NCBI GenBank assembly: GCA_913057965.1
Contig: CAJXPE010000002.1
Location: 1-39,879 of the forward strand
Origin: an uncultured Marixanthomonas sp.
GTDB taxonomy: Bacteria; Bacteroidota; Bacteroidia; Flavobacteriales; Flavobacteriaceae
Length of the DNA: 39,879 bases
Direction: 5' to 3'
In this document: positions 8,620 through 18,132 of the stretch, one piece after another
How the letters are laid out: every line of letters starts with the position of its first letter
How positions within the stretch are numbered: position 1 is the stretch's first letter
Made by a program: the position numbers and the translations under genes
Notes under the pieces: model-generated
Told to the model about the DNA's origin: nothing
Databases searched by the model: none
What the model saw: only the letters and a program-made list of their open reading frames with translations

Positions 8620-10101
8620 TTGAAATTAAATATTAAAACGAAATATATAGTATACTTTGGGCTTTTAGTGGCTTTCCTTTTTCGAATGTTTAATTTCAAT
8701 TATGAAGGGCTTTGGAACGATGAGCTATTTACTGTTTCGTCTGCCCACCCAAATTTATCTATAATTGAGGTTATAAACTACCTAAAAAAGGATATTCACC
8801 CTCCATTGCATAATATACTTTGTAATATCTGGATCAAGATATTTGATTATAATGACAAATCATTTCGACTGTTAAATATATTATTTGGGGTTGTTGGTGT
8901 GTATTCAGTATATGCCTTGGCAAAACTCTTGTTTAATAAAAGAGTTGGACTATATGCAATGGTTTTTGCAGTCTTAAACCGTTATTTGATAATGTACAGT
9001 CAGGAAGTGCGATCGTATGGGTTGCTATTTTTATTGGCTAATTTTTCATTTTACTTCTTTATAAAATTGATTAGGGATGGGTTTAATTTTAAAAATGCGA
9101 GCTGGTACATAGTAGTAACAACGGCTATGCTCTACACACATTATTTTGCATTGTTTGTAATTGCCTCGCAGTTTTTCTGTTTCCTATTTTTAATAGATTG
9201 GAAAGCGTTCAAAAAAAGAGCACTTAAGTATATAGTTACTTTTCTTTTGCCAAATTTACTATTCCTTTTTTGGGTTCCTATAATATTTAAGCATCTTGAT
9301 AAGCCAAGAGGTGGTTGGAGAGATGAAGCTAGTCTATCGCTCTTGTTTGAATATTCACATGATTTTTTTAATGATCAGATTTTATCAGTAGTTTCAATAT
9401 GTTTAGTCATTATTACTTTTTTGTATTTAATAGCTAGAAAGCTTATTCAGTTTAAAGAAATTAAAGTTTTTTTTAATAAATCAAACTATGGTTTAGTTGT
9501 ATTAATTACTTGGTTTGTGGTTTTCTTTTTTATTCCTTTTATAAAATCAAGTTTTTCTGATACGATGATGTTTAATAGGTATTTTGTACCCCTTATTACT
9601 CCTATTATAATAATTCTGGCATTTTATGTAAGCAAAATAAAATCAAAAAATTTGAGAGAAATTGTTTTAATATCAATTATAGGATATAGCATATTGGTAC
9701 TTTTTTTAAATGACAGCCCTTATTTTGAAAAAGCTACAACATTTAGAGAAACAGTAGAAAATTTAAAAGAAAAAAGTGATGACCCGTATGTTTTACACAT
9801 TGCTAATAATTGGCGCTTTTTTGATTATTACCTTAGGCAATATAAAATTAGAAAGATAAAAAGTAATTATAAGGCTTTTAGAAAAATGATTGATAAGGAA
9901 CAACCCGATGAATATTATGTTCTTTTAAATTTAAAGCAAATACCCGAACAATTTAAAAAAGGAGTTCCTTCTTTAAAAGGGTATAAAGAAGCAAATTCGA
10001 AAATCTTTAACAACTCAAATAATATTAATGGAAATAAACTCATTAAATATACAAAGACTAATAATTTACACCAGGTAATTAAACCAGAAAAAGATGATTG
10101 A
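8620..10101 (+). CDS. GT39/ArnT-like GT-C glycosyltransferase
   Basis: The 493-residue protein has an N-terminal membrane helix followed by LWNDELF (W32-E35), the acidic first-loop motif of the PMT/ArnT/GT39 superfamily. DIHPPLHN (59-65) and SQEVRSYG (about 127) also match family landmarks. About ten more membrane helices follow, then a soluble C-terminal part from about residue 385. Such enzymes take sugar from polyprenyl-phosphate donors in the periplasm and add it to lipid A, glycans or proteins. The TTG start at 8620 is the only one that keeps the first helix. The last 8 bp overlap the next gene, a polyprenyl-phosphate glycosyltransferase that could make its donor. The gene looks even more AT-rich than its neighbours. 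Confidence 0.8.
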   Translation: MKLNIKTKYIVYFGLLVAFLFRMFNFNYEGLWNDELFTVSSAHPNLSIIEVINYLKKDIHPPLHNILCNIWIKIFDYNDKSFRLLNILFGVVGVYSVYALAKLLFNKRVGLYAMVFAVLNRYLIMYSQEVRSYGLLFLLANFSFYFFIKLIRDGFNFKNASWYIVVTTAMLYTHYFALFVIASQFFCFLFLIDWKAFKKRALKYIVTFLLPNLLFLFWVPIIFKHLDKPRGGWRDEASLSLLFEYSHDFFNDQILSVVSICLVIITFLYLIARKLIQFKEIKVFFNKSNYGLVVLITWFVVFFFIPFIKSSFSDTMMFNRYFVPLITPIIIILAFYVSKIKSKNLREIVLISIIGYSILVLFLNDSPYFEKATTFRETVENLKEKSDDPYVLHIANNWRFFDYYLRQYKIRKIKSNYKAFRKMIDKEQPDEYYVLLNLKQIPEQFKKGVPSLKGYKEANSKIFNNSNNINGNKLIKYTKTNNLHQVIKPEKDD

Positions 10102-10843
10102 TACCTGTATTGTTATTCCTTGTTATAATGAGGAAAAACGAATGGAAACTTTAAAAGAAGAGTATGTATCGTTTTTAGAAAATAATAGCGAAACAACTAT
10201 TTGTTTTGTGGATGATGGATCAAAAGATAATACCTTAAATGTATTACTTGATTTTAAAAACAAACAGCCAAATAACATTAAAATAATACCATTAAAAAAC
10301 AATCAAGGAAAAGCCGAAGCGGTAAGGAGAGGAATGGTATATTGTAGTGAAAACGTAAACTCAAAATATATTTCTTTTTTAGATGCAGACTTATCAACTA
10401 GTCTTCAAGAGTGTTTAAGGCTTAAACAAATTCTTATAAACAATATAGATGTGTGTTTTGTTTTTGGATCTAGGATAGCCAAAGTAGGCTCTACCATTGA
10501 GATAGACTATTTCAGGTTTCTAGTAGGAAGAATAATCGCAACTTTTATATCGAAAATATTACAACTCAAAGTATATGATACCCAATGCGGCTGTAAGGTG
10601 TTTAAAGGGGATATTGTTCCTCAGTTATTTAAAGAATCATTTACCTCAAAATGGTTGTTTGATGTAGAACTTTTTTTTAGAATGTATAAATTATACGGAA
10701 AAAAAGAGGCTGTTGCAAAAATGAAAGAAGTTCCCTTAGATTCTTGGATTGATCCAGGCGGATCAAAAGTTAGTTTCACATATTTTTTTAGACTTTGGAT
10801 CGATTTATACAAAATTAAGAGTAGATATTTACAGTATAGATAA
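10094..10843 (+). CDS. GT2 glycosyltransferase, dolichyl/undecaprenyl-phosphate glucosyltransferase-like
   Basis: The 249-residue single-domain GT2 has VIPCYNEEKR (7-16), FVDDGSKDNT (38-47), a QGKAEAVRRG stretch (71-80) and FLDADLSTS (95-103) carrying the DxD at D97/D99. CGCKVFKGDIV and KWLFDVELFFR further on are typical of the ALG5/DPG-synthase branch. There are no terminal membrane helices, unlike the GtrB-like protein upstream. The predicted role is transfer of glucose or another hexose from a nucleotide sugar to a polyprenyl phosphate. The ATG lies within the 3' end of the GT39 gene with an 8 bp overlap, which suggests coupled translation and a donor-maker/user pair. Confidence 0.85.
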   Translation: MIDTCIVIPCYNEEKRMETLKEEYVSFLENNSETTICFVDDGSKDNTLNVLLDFKNKQPNNIKIIPLKNNQGKAEAVRRGMVYCSENVNSKYISFLDADLSTSLQECLRLKQILINNIDVCFVFGSRIAKVGSTIEIDYFRFLVGRIIATFISKILQLKVYDTQCGCKVFKGDIVPQLFKESFTSKWLFDVELFFRMYKLYGKKEAVAKMKEVPLDSWIDPGGSKVSFTYFFRLWIDLYKIKSRYLQYR

Positions 10844-10912
10844 TATGCTTTTAGCTTATACACTTTTGTCATATTTTTAAGTATCTTCAACTCATAAAAA
10901 GGATTACTTTGT

Positions 10913-12124
10913 ATGAAAGTTCTACTTAGTGCTATTTACCCGTATATCTATCTGTTATTGTTTTTTACAATACCTTTTGATGAGTACACTCGGGCATTGC
11001 CCAATATATTACTACTCATTTTAGTTTTAACCTTTCCTTTTATTGTAAAAAAAGAAGACTTTAAAAAAATTAAAAGCATTGCAATATTAATTTTCTTTGG
11101 GTTTTGTCTCTATCTTTTATTTAATTCACTTTTAAAGACTAGCCTACAAGAAGACTTTACAGTTATAAAAAAAGTGCTTTTAAGCTTAGGGCTTGTCATA
11201 CTTTATATTCCGGTTCAAGATTTTGAAAAAATAAAAAAAGCAATAGTACTCTCTTCGTTGGCCGCCATTGTGTTTTCGGTGATTAATATTGTTGTGTTAA
11301 CCAATACGATAAACGATTTCCATTTTGGGAGCTCTCCTATAGTTATCGAAGCTTTGCTTATAGACAGGCTGTATTTAGGGTTTTTATGTGTATTGAGTAT
11401 TTTGGTGTCTTATAGTTTATTAAAAGAAAACTACCATCCTGTAAACCGATATTATCTGGCCAACATTATTATAAACAGCTTATTTTTATTTTTAATAGCT
11501 TCAAAAGTTTCCATATTACTCCTTGCTTTATTAATACTGCTTAGGCAGTTGTATAGAAAAAATAAAAAAGTCGGCATCTCGATTGTCATACTTACGGTAT
11601 TGATTATTTCTTCTCTCTTTATTTTGGCAATAAAAAGCAATGAAGACAAAAAGGAGTCAGCATTTTTACAGAACTTTATTACAAATACAACCACATGGGA
11701 AGTTCGCTCCATAACGTGGCAATGTGCGTTTAATGTTATCGAAAACCATACGGTTAATTGGAAAGGGTTTGGTTTTTATGGTACTAAAAACCAAATGGTT
11801 TCGTGTTATCAAGACACGATACAAAACGAGTATAAAAAAAATCAATTTATATCAAAACGGTACAATACCCATAATCAATTTCTAGACTTTTATTTAAGCA
11901 CAGGAATACTTGGGTTTTTATTATTTGGTGCTCTCATTCTAGTCCTTTTTATTAAAAATAGAAAAAGCTTTTTTTACACCGCCCTTTTAGCCTCTTTAGT
12001 ACTGTATTGTATGGTCGAAAATGTATTTCAAAGACAAATGGGTGCTTATTATATTGGGTTTATCCTCATCATATTATTGTCTAATAAAAGTGTTGTACAA
12101 AACAAAATTATAAATGAGGAGTAA
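10913..12124 (+). CDS. O-antigen ligase/polymerase family membrane protein, copy 3
   Basis: The 403-residue polytopic protein has about eleven hydrophobic segments. A large loop (about 245-320) ends in YNTHNQFLDFYLSTGILGFLLFG. The Thr-His-Asn-Gln followed by a Gly-rich membrane entry is the Wzy_C signature. An earlier loop sequence, VRSITWQCAF, resembles the RxxxW segment of bacterial ligases. It is preceded by 69 bp of AT-rich spacer with no clear promoter. It may be the true WaaL-type ligase or a second polymerase. Having three family members in one cluster makes individual assignment unsafe. Confidence 0.8.
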   Translation: MKVLLSAIYPYIYLLLFFTIPFDEYTRALPNILLLILVLTFPFIVKKEDFKKIKSIAILIFFGFCLYLLFNSLLKTSLQEDFTVIKKVLLSLGLVILYIPVQDFEKIKKAIVLSSLAAIVFSVINIVVLTNTINDFHFGSSPIVIEALLIDRLYLGFLCVLSILVSYSLLKENYHPVNRYYLANIIINSLFLFLIASKVSILLLALLILLRQLYRKNKKVGISIVILTVLIISSLFILAIKSNEDKKESAFLQNFITNTTTWEVRSITWQCAFNVIENHTVNWKGFGFYGTKNQMVSCYQDTIQNEYKKNQFISKRYNTHNQFLDFYLSTGILGFLLFGALILVLFIKNRKSFFYTALLASLVLYCMVENVFQRQMGAYYIGFILIILLSNKSVVQNKIINEE

Positions 12125-12173
12125 AATGCTAGCAAATTGTATTTTTGCTTTCTTAAAATTAAGCTATTAAAAC

Positions 12174-13475
12174 ATGAAAATAACAGTTGTAGGAACAGGT
12201 TATGTAGGTCTCGTGACCGGAACATGCCTTGCCGAAACCGGAAATGAAGTAATATGTGTTGATATTGACAAGGAAAAGGTCAATGCTATGCGAAACGGTA
12301 CGGTTCCTATCTACGAACCGCATTTAGATGTTCTTTTTGAACGTAATATAGAAGCCAACCGCCTTCAATTTACCACGTCTTTAGATGAAGGGCTGGAACA
12401 CGGTGAGATTGTATTTTTAGCATTACCTACTCCCGAAGATGAAGATGGCTCTGCGGACCTTTCATATGTATTAAATGTTGCTGAAGAAATAGGACAGAAA
12501 ATAAAAACCTATAAAGTAATCGTCGATAAAAGCACGGTACCCGTTGGGACAGCCGAAAAAGTACAGGCGATCATTGCCAAAAATGCTAGTTGCGATTTCG
12601 ATGTGGTTTCAAATCCAGAATTTTTGAGAGAAGGCTTTGCCGTGGACGACTTTTTAAAACCCGAACGTATTGTTATTGGTTCAAGTAGTGAAAGAGCGAC
12701 AGCGTTAATGCAAAAATTATATGCGCCCTTTGTTCGTTCTGGAAATCCAATTATTGTCATGGATGAAAAATCGGCAGAATTGACCAAATACGCCGCCAAT
12801 TCTTTTTTAGCAACCAAGATTACGTTTATGAACGAGATTGCTAATTACTGTGAAAAAGTAGGTGCAGACGTCGATAAAGTTCGCGCTGGTATGGGAACCG
12901 ATTCCCGAATAGGAAAACGATTTCTATTTCCTGGGATTGGCTATGGTGGCTCATGTTTTCCTAAAGATGTAAAAGCCCTTCAAAAAGCAGGAAAGAATGA
13001 AAACTATGATTTTAAGATATTAAATTCCGTTATTGAAGTAAATAAAAATCAAAAAACAATCCTACTTCCAAAAATTGAAGCACATTTTAATGGAGACCTA
13101 AACGGAAAACAAATTGCCATTTGGGGACTGGCTTTTAAACCTGAAACCGATGATGTGCGCGAAGCACCAGCTATCGACATGATGAATGGACTGCTTGAAA
13201 AAGGGGCGAAACTGACTGTTTTTGATCCTGAGGCAATGCCGAATATAAAAAAACAATTTGGTGATAAACTAAAGTATGCAGACTCCATGTACCAAGCCTT
13301 AGAAGGGGCTGAGGTATTATTAATTTGTACAGAGTGGAGTATTTTCAGAACACCCAATTTCAGTAAAATAAAAGAACAATTAAAGAGTCCAGTTATTTTT
13401 GACGGAAGGAATTTGTATCATGTTGAAGATGTTAAAAATGAAGGCTTTACCTATATTTCCATAGGAAGAAACTAA
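12174..13475 (+). CDS. ugd: UDP-glucose 6-dehydrogenase
   Basis: The protein oxidises UDP-glucose twice with NAD+ to give UDP-glucuronate. Its 433 residues are normal for the family. The Rossmann motif GTGYVG is at 7-12, [10 protein letters not shown] and NPEFLREG lie in the N-terminal half, and the catalytic cysteine C261 sits in [10 protein letters not shown] second nucleotide-binding domain with [16 protein letters not shown] follows. The gene is 6 bp upstream of the UDP-glucuronate decarboxylase gene, so the two form a UDP-xylose pathway. UDP-glucuronate may also be used directly by transferases of the cluster. The product is cytosolic and the assignment is firm. Confidence 0.95.
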   Translation: MKITVVGTGYVGLVTGTCLAETGNEVICVDIDKEKVNAMRNGTVPIYEPHLDVLFERNIEANRLQFTTSLDEGLEHGEIVFLALPTPEDEDGSADLSYVLNVAEEIGQKIKTYKVIVDKSTVPVGTAEKVQAIIAKNASCDFDVVSNPEFLREGFAVDDFLKPERIVIGSSSERATALMQKLYAPFVRSGNPIIVMDEKSAELTKYAANSFLATKITFMNEIANYCEKVGADVDKVRAGMGTDSRIGKRFLFPGIGYGGSCFPKDVKALQKAGKNENYDFKILNSVIEVNKNQKTILLPKIEAHFNGDLNGKQIAIWGLAFKPETDDVREAPAIDMMNGLLEKGAKLTVFDPEAMPNIKKQFGDKLKYADSMYQALEGAEVLLICTEWSIFRTPNFSKIKEQLKSPVIFDGRNLYHVEDVKNEGFTYISIGRN

Positions 13476-13481
13476 AACGAG

Positions 13482-14468
13482 ATGAAAAAGATATTAATTA
13501 CTGGTGCCGCAGGTTTTTTGGGATCCCATCTATGCGATCGATTCATCGCAGAAGGATTTAAAGTAATAGGGATGGACAACCTTATTACGGGTGACCTAAA
13601 AAACATTGAACATCTTTTTCAAAATAAAAACTTCCATTTTTATCATCACGACGTTACTACATTTGTTCACGTGCCTGGCGATGTAGATTATATTTTACAT
13701 TTTGCTTCACCAGCTAGTCCTATTGATTATTTAAAAATCCCGATTCAAACCCTTAAAGTAGGCTCTTTGGGCACACATAACCTGCTTGGGTTAGCAAAAG
13801 AGAAAAACGCCAGAATTCTTATTGCCTCTACTTCCGAAGTTTATGGAGATCCGTTGGTGCATCCACAAAATGAGGAATACTACGGAAATGTCAACACCAT
13901 TGGCCCCAGAGGCGTGTACGATGAAGCAAAGCGGTTTCAGGAGTCTATAACGATGGCATATCACCGTTTTCACGGCTTAGAGACTAGAATTGCCCGAATT
14001 TTTAATACCTACGGCCCTAGAATGCGATTAAACGACGGTCGCGTAATACCGGCGTTTATAGGACAGGCGCTACGAGGTGAAGATTTAACGGTATTTGGAG
14101 ACGGTTCTCAAACACGCTCTTTTTGCTACGTAGATGATCAAGTTGAAGGTCTTTATAGGTTGTTAATGAGTGATTACGCATTACCGGTTAATATTGGTAA
14201 CCCCCATGAGATAAGTATTTTAGACTTTGCCGAAGAAATAATTAAGCTAACTGGAACCCAACAAAAAATTATTAATAAACCGTTGCCGAAAGACGATCCC
14301 ATGCAACGGCAACCAGATATTACAAAAGCACAAGAAATATTGGGATGGCAACCTAAAGTTTCTAGAGAAGAAGGATTAAAAACCACCTTTAAATATTTCA
14401 AGGGATTTTCAAAAGAAGAACTGTTTAAAAGCGAACACAAAAACTTTTCAAAGCATATTAGAAAATAA
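13482..14468 (+). CDS. UDP-glucuronate decarboxylase (UDP-xylose synthase), extended SDR
   Basis: The 328-residue extended short-chain dehydrogenase converts UDP-glucuronate to UDP-xylose through a bound NAD+. GAAGFLG (8-14) binds the cofactor, TSEVYGDP supplies the catalytic Ser/Thr, and Y146/K150 in YDEAKR form the catalytic pair. [11 protein letters not shown] and [14 protein letters not shown] are typical of UXS rather than of UDP-glucose epimerases or dTDP-glucose dehydratases. The C-terminus is about 15 residues longer than the core enzyme needs. It lies between ugd (6 bp) and the priming transferase (2 bp). I infer a xylose-containing polymer, or a xylose-derived sugar such as apiose or arabinose if further enzymes lie off the contig. 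Confidence 0.9.
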   Translation: MKKILITGAAGFLGSHLCDRFIAEGFKVIGMDNLITGDLKNIEHLFQNKNFHFYHHDVTTFVHVPGDVDYILHFASPASPIDYLKIPIQTLKVGSLGTHNLLGLAKEKNARILIASTSEVYGDPLVHPQNEEYYGNVNTIGPRGVYDEAKRFQESITMAYHRFHGLETRIARIFNTYGPRMRLNDGRVIPAFIGQALRGEDLTVFGDGSQTRSFCYVDDQVEGLYRLLMSDYALPVNIGNPHEISILDFAEEIIKLTGTQQKIINKPLPKDDPMQRQPDITKAQEILGWQPKVSREEGLKTTFKYFKGFSKEELFKSEHKNFSKHIRK

Positions 14469-14470
14469 AA

Positions 14471-15826
14471 ATGATTTTTAAAAGTGGAAGATATTCAGGC
14501 TATTTAAGGCCTATAACCTATGTGATTGATCTATTGATCATTCACCTATGGGCGTATTGTTTTTTCTCTGAAACATACGATATCATCAACTTTATAGCTT
14601 TTGTTACATTAGGATGGATTATACTTTCCTTAAAATCAAGTTTTTATGAAATCTATCGCTTTACCCATGTTGCAAAAATCATGTCGCTCATAGGCAAGCA
14701 ATCCATTATTTTCTTCTTAATCGTATTTTCTTATTTCGGAATTTTTATTGAAGAAAACCAAAACACATTTGTAGCATTAAATTATGTGCTTTTAGCAATG
14801 ACCTGTATTACCATTGTAAAATTCACCATATATTTTCTACTTAAAAAATATCGGTTATTAACAGGGGGTAATTACAGAAAAGTGGTAATCATCGGCTTAA
14901 ATAAGAAAACAGATCTGCTGCGAAAATTTTTCTCCGATAACCCAGAGTATGGCTATCATCTTGAAAAATCGTTTAACCTCAAAGGGCCTAATAAAAGCTC
15001 TATTGAAGAATGTATAGAATTTATAAACGCTAATAATATTGATGAGATTTACTCCTCTGTTGCAGAAGTAAATAATAAAGAGCTTATTCAACTAATTGAT
15101 TTTGTAGATAACAACCTAAAAACCTTAAAATTTCTTCCAGATAATAAGGAAATTTATAGTAAAAAATTAGATTTTAGTTATTACGGCGTGTTACCCATTT
15201 TATCATTGCGTAAAATTCCAATCGACGAGCCATTTAATCAATTTATAAAAAGGGGTTTTGATATCCTTTTATCTATTCTTGTAATTGTTGGCATCTTATC
15301 TTGGCTTACACCAATTTTGGCTATTTTCATTAAATTAGGGTCAAAAGGCCCCGTTTTTTTCAAGCAAAAGCGGAATGGATTGGACTATGAGGAGTTTTTT
15401 TGTTACAAGTTTCGGTCTATGAAACCAAACCCTATGGCGCATTTGCATCAAATTAAAAAAGGGGATAAAAGGGTTACTTGGATTGGTAGAATACTCCGTA
15501 AAACCAGTATAGACGAGATGCCGCAATTTATTAATGTCCTTAAAGGCGAAATGTCTGTCGTGGGTCCACGTCCCCACATGGTTAGTCACACGCATATGTA
15601 TGCTGGGCGTATTGACAAATTTATGGTTCGTCATTTTATAAAACCTGGAATCACTGGTTTAGCTCAAGTAAGCGGATATCGTGGAGAAGTGGAAAATGAG
15701 AATGACATTATTAATCGAGTTAAATACGATATTTTTTATCTAGAAAACTGGTCGTTATTCTTAGATCTTAAAATTGTTTTTCAAACCATCTACAATGCCA
15801 TAAAGGGCGACAAAAAAGCATATTAA
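14471..15826 (+). CDS. polyprenyl glycosylphosphotransferase (WcaJ-type initiating sugar transferase)
   Basis: The 451-residue protein has an N-terminal block of four to five membrane helices, then a CoA-binding-like cytosolic domain (about 135-240), and a C-terminal bacterial sugar transferase domain (about 258-451). That last domain holds KRGFDILLS, KFRSM, RKTSIDEMPQFINVLKGEMSVVGPRP and KPGITGLAQVSGYRGE. These are the conserved catalytic Asp-Glu and phosphate-binding elements of PglC/WcaJ enzymes. It transfers a sugar-1-phosphate, usually glucose or galactose, from UDP to undecaprenyl phosphate and so starts repeat-unit assembly. It is the last + strand gene of the cluster. Its stop overlaps the stop of the convergent GT4 gene by 4 bp, which leaves no room for a separate terminator. 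Confidence 0.92.
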   Translation: MIFKSGRYSGYLRPITYVIDLLIIHLWAYCFFSETYDIINFIAFVTLGWIILSLKSSFYEIYRFTHVAKIMSLIGKQSIIFFLIVFSYFGIFIEENQNTFVALNYVLLAMTCITIVKFTIYFLLKKYRLLTGGNYRKVVIIGLNKKTDLLRKFFSDNPEYGYHLEKSFNLKGPNKSSIEECIEFINANNIDEIYSSVAEVNNKELIQLIDFVDNNLKTLKFLPDNKEIYSKKLDFSYYGVLPILSLRKIPIDEPFNQFIKRGFDILLSILVIVGILSWLTPILAIFIKLGSKGPVFFKQKRNGLDYEEFFCYKFRSMKPNPMAHLHQIKKGDKRVTWIGRILRKTSIDEMPQFINVLKGEMSVVGPRPHMVSHTHMYAGRIDKFMVRHFIKPGITGLAQVSGYRGEVENENDIINRVKYDIFYLENWSLFLDLKIVFQTIYNAIKGDKKAY

Positions 15827-16986
15827 AGCTTTTCTATTACTTTAATAAAAATATCAAATTGAGTTTCAAAGTTAAATGCTTTTATGGCTTCTTCTTGCAC
15901 TCTTTTTTTCTGAAAAGTTTTCAGCTGAACTTCTGATAATTCTAAAATAAACTGCTGTAAAGCATTAAAATCTGAAACAGGAATGTTCCACCCTAACTGA
16001 TGTTTTTCAACAAGCTCCCCACCTTCTCCACCTGCAAAATAAAGAACAGGCAGTCCCAAACGAGTATATTCAAAAACTTTTGAAGGAACCGAGCCGTAAA
16101 TTCTATTGGTCAGCGGAATAAAAGCAAGGTCATACTGCTGTAGAGCTTTATGCAAATCATTTCGGTTTAATTCGCCGTGATAAAAAATATTCTTCTTTTG
16201 TACCCGTGAAATTTCTTCCGCTTCTGGTCCGGCTCCATACAGATGAAGTTCAACATGACTTGGCAGTTCTATTTTATTACGAATTTTAGTCAGTCCTTGT
16301 GCCACGCCTAATAATCCAGCATAAACAAGGGTAATGGGTTTTTTAATAGGTTTTTCAGGAACGGAAGGAGGCGTAAAATCTGGAATATTTCGGTATAAAA
16401 AAGTGGGGGTATTAGTAAGATTTTTTGCGTGTGTTAGAATTTCTTCAGATTGACCCACTAAAAGATTTGATTTCTGGTAGCAAAATCGCTCCATTTTCTC
16501 CAACATTGAATAATAGAATCCTTTTTGTAGTAAACCCATTTCCAACCCAGCCAGCGGCCAAAGATCTGAAACGTTTAAAATTCGTTTTTTGTCAAATAAC
16601 CAACTCCAAATAACAGCGGTAAAGCCAACAAAAACTGGAGAATATTGTATAAAAACCTTTTTTGGGGTTCTTTTAAATAAAAAAAAGAAAGACAAAGCAA
16701 TCGAAAATGAAACCATAGAAACCAAACGCAAAAACTTGTTTGAAGAGTTACTAGCCCATAACCACAGGCGATGTATTATCAAGCCTTCATCATTTTCTTT
16801 TTTATAGAGACTGTTTTTGTAGCCTTTAAATTTTTTTCCAGTTGGATAATTCGGCATTGGACAAACGATATGAACGGTAAAGCCCGATTTGTGTAGTGAC
16901 GTGGCCAATGTATGCATACGGTTAGATGCAGCTCCTTTTTCTGGAGGAAAGTAATTGGTAATCAGTAAAATTTCCTTAGTGTTCAT
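15823..16986 (-). CDS. GT4 glycosyltransferase, WbuB-like
   Basis: The GT-B protein starts MNTKEILLITNYFPPEKGAASNR, the typical N-terminus of the WbuB/WcaI-like GT4 group. Later elements are NVSDLWPLAGLEMGLL, VYAGLLGVAQGL and SVPSKVFEYTRLGLPVLYF, the last being the donor-binding region with the conserved Glu. WbuB relatives transfer N-acetylated 6-deoxyhexoses or similar sugars to lipid-linked acceptors. I place the start at the ATG at 16986 (387 residues) rather than the in-frame TTG at 16998, because it fits the family N-terminus. The start overlaps the end of wecB by 11 bp, so the two are coupled. The direction opposes the main cluster. Confidence 0.85.
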   Translation of the reverse strand: MNTKEILLITNYFPPEKGAASNRMHTLATSLHKSGFTVHIVCPMPNYPTGKKFKGYKNSLYKKENDEGLIIHRLWLWASNSSNKFLRLVSMVSFSIALSFFFLFKRTPKKVFIQYSPVFVGFTAVIWSWLFDKKRILNVSDLWPLAGLEMGLLQKGFYYSMLEKMERFCYQKSNLLVGQSEEILTHAKNLTNTPTFLYRNIPDFTPPSVPEKPIKKPITLVYAGLLGVAQGLTKIRNKIELPSHVELHLYGAGPEAEEISRVQKKNIFYHGELNRNDLHKALQQYDLAFIPLTNRIYGSVPSKVFEYTRLGLPVLYFAGGEGGELVEKHQLGWNIPVSDFNALQQFILELSEVQLKTFQKKRVQEEAIKAFNFETQFDIFIKVIEKL

Positions 16987-18061
16987 AGCGACTGGCAATG
17001 ATTTCTACAATACGCTCTGCCGCGTGACCGTCCCATTTTGGAATTGGTTTATATTGAGGCCACTTTTTAGTTTTTAAATCTTTAAAAGCAGTATCAATTT
17101 TTTTGAAGTCATTCCCCACCAATCTATTTGTGCCCAATTCACAAGTTTCCGGTCGTTCGGTTGAATCTCTAAACGTCATACAAGGTACATTTAAAACGGA
17201 AGCTTCTTCCGTAATCCCACCCGAATCTGTTAGCACGGCTTTGGCATGTTTTATAAGGTATATAAATGATAAGTAGCTTTGTGGCTCTACACAATGTAGG
17301 TTTTTAAACGTAAGATTGGCAGCGTCTAACATATTTTGCGTGCGAGGATGTACCGGAAAAATAATCGGTATTCCATCAGATTTGGATACGATTTCTTTTA
17401 ATAAATCAGAAAAAGACCCCTTTGCATCCACATTAGAAGGTCTGTGTAATGTTAACACATAATATTGCTTTTCTTTAAGCTTTATATCATCCCAAAAATT
17501 TGGTTTTTTAATGTTGGGCAAATTTTTCTTCAGGGTATCTATCATGACATTTCCCACAAAAAAAATTCGGTTTTCAGGTACACCGGCGTGTCGTAAATTG
17601 CTATTGGCAGTTTCTGAGGTTGTAAAAAAATAATCGGTAATACTATCGGTGACCATTCTATTTATTTCTTCAGGCATTTTAAGGTCACCAGAGCGTATTC
17701 CAGCTTCAATATGAGCCACTTTTACATGCGCTTTTTTGGCAACAATAGCGCAGGCCATAGTTGAAGTTACATCACCTACAACCATTACAAGATCGCTTTT
17801 ATTTTCTGCTAATTCCTTTTCAAAACCAATCATTATTGCAGCCGTTTGGCTTGCTTGCGAACCACTTTTAACGTTGAGGTTTACATTGGGTTCAGGGATG
17901 TTTAATTCGTTAAAAAATGTTTCGCTCAGATTTTTGTTATAATGTTGGCCTGTATGTATAAGCCGGTATTGAAGAGCTTCATGATTTTCAATGGCGTGAA
18001 TTATAGGAGCTATTTTCATAAAGTTAGGTCGCGCTCCCGCTACAATGGTTATTTTCATCAT
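16976..18061 (-). CDS. wecB: UDP-N-acetylglucosamine 2-epimerase, non-hydrolysing
   Basis: The 361-residue protein interconverts UDP-GlcNAc and UDP-ManNAc. The N-terminal ITIVAGARPNFMKIAPI, MVVGDVTSTMACA, HIEAGIRSGDLKMPEEINR and DSGGITEEASVLNVP match the substrate and catalytic regions of WecB. HRPSNVD is the family's conserved His-Arg-Xaa-Xaa-Asn segment. Two adjacent ATG codons (18061 and 18058) can start the frame. The second gives the usual MKI start and the difference is one residue. It is followed with an 11 bp overlap by a WbuB-like transferase, which could use the resulting N-acetylmannosamine or a derivative. Confidence 0.93.
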   Translation of the reverse strand: MMKITIVAGARPNFMKIAPIIHAIENHEALQYRLIHTGQHYNKNLSETFFNELNIPEPNVNLNVKSGSQASQTAAIMIGFEKELAENKSDLVMVVGDVTSTMACAIVAKKAHVKVAHIEAGIRSGDLKMPEEINRMVTDSITDYFFTTSETANSNLRHAGVPENRIFFVGNVMIDTLKKNLPNIKKPNFWDDIKLKEKQYYVLTLHRPSNVDAKGSFSDLLKEIVSKSDGIPIIFPVHPRTQNMLDAANLTFKNLHCVEPQSYLSFIYLIKHAKAVLTDSGGITEEASVLNVPCMTFRDSTERPETCELGTNRLVGNDFKKIDTAFKDLKTKKWPQYKPIPKWDGHAAERIVEIIASRYEH

Positions 18062-18084
18062 GATATATTTCTAAGCAAGTAATT

Positions 18085-18092
18085 CAAAAGTA
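18085..18092 (-). promoter_or_regulatory. candidate -7 element upstream of wecB
   Basis: On the minus strand this reads TACTTTTG, an exact match to the Bacteroidota -7 consensus TAnnTTTG. It would give a leader of about 15-20 bases before wecB. No TTG is found at the usual 17-23 bp upstream, so the -33 box is weak. The element sits in the loop of an 8 bp inverted repeat (AAGTAATT at 18077-18084, AATTACTT at 18095-18102), which could be an operator. Confidence 0.4.
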
Positions 18093-18132
18093 CAAATTAC
18101 TTTTGCGCCTCTCTTAATTAATAGAAAACCTT

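Noticed and set aside
12140-12147. TATTTTTG upstream of ugd as a promoter
   Set aside because: It fits the -7 consensus, but there is no -33 partner within 17-23 bp, and the motif is frequent by chance in such AT-rich DNA.
13049-13357. Minus-strand open frame of about 100 codons within ugd
   Set aside because: It is a shadow of a well-conserved coding frame, with no motif and no start signal.
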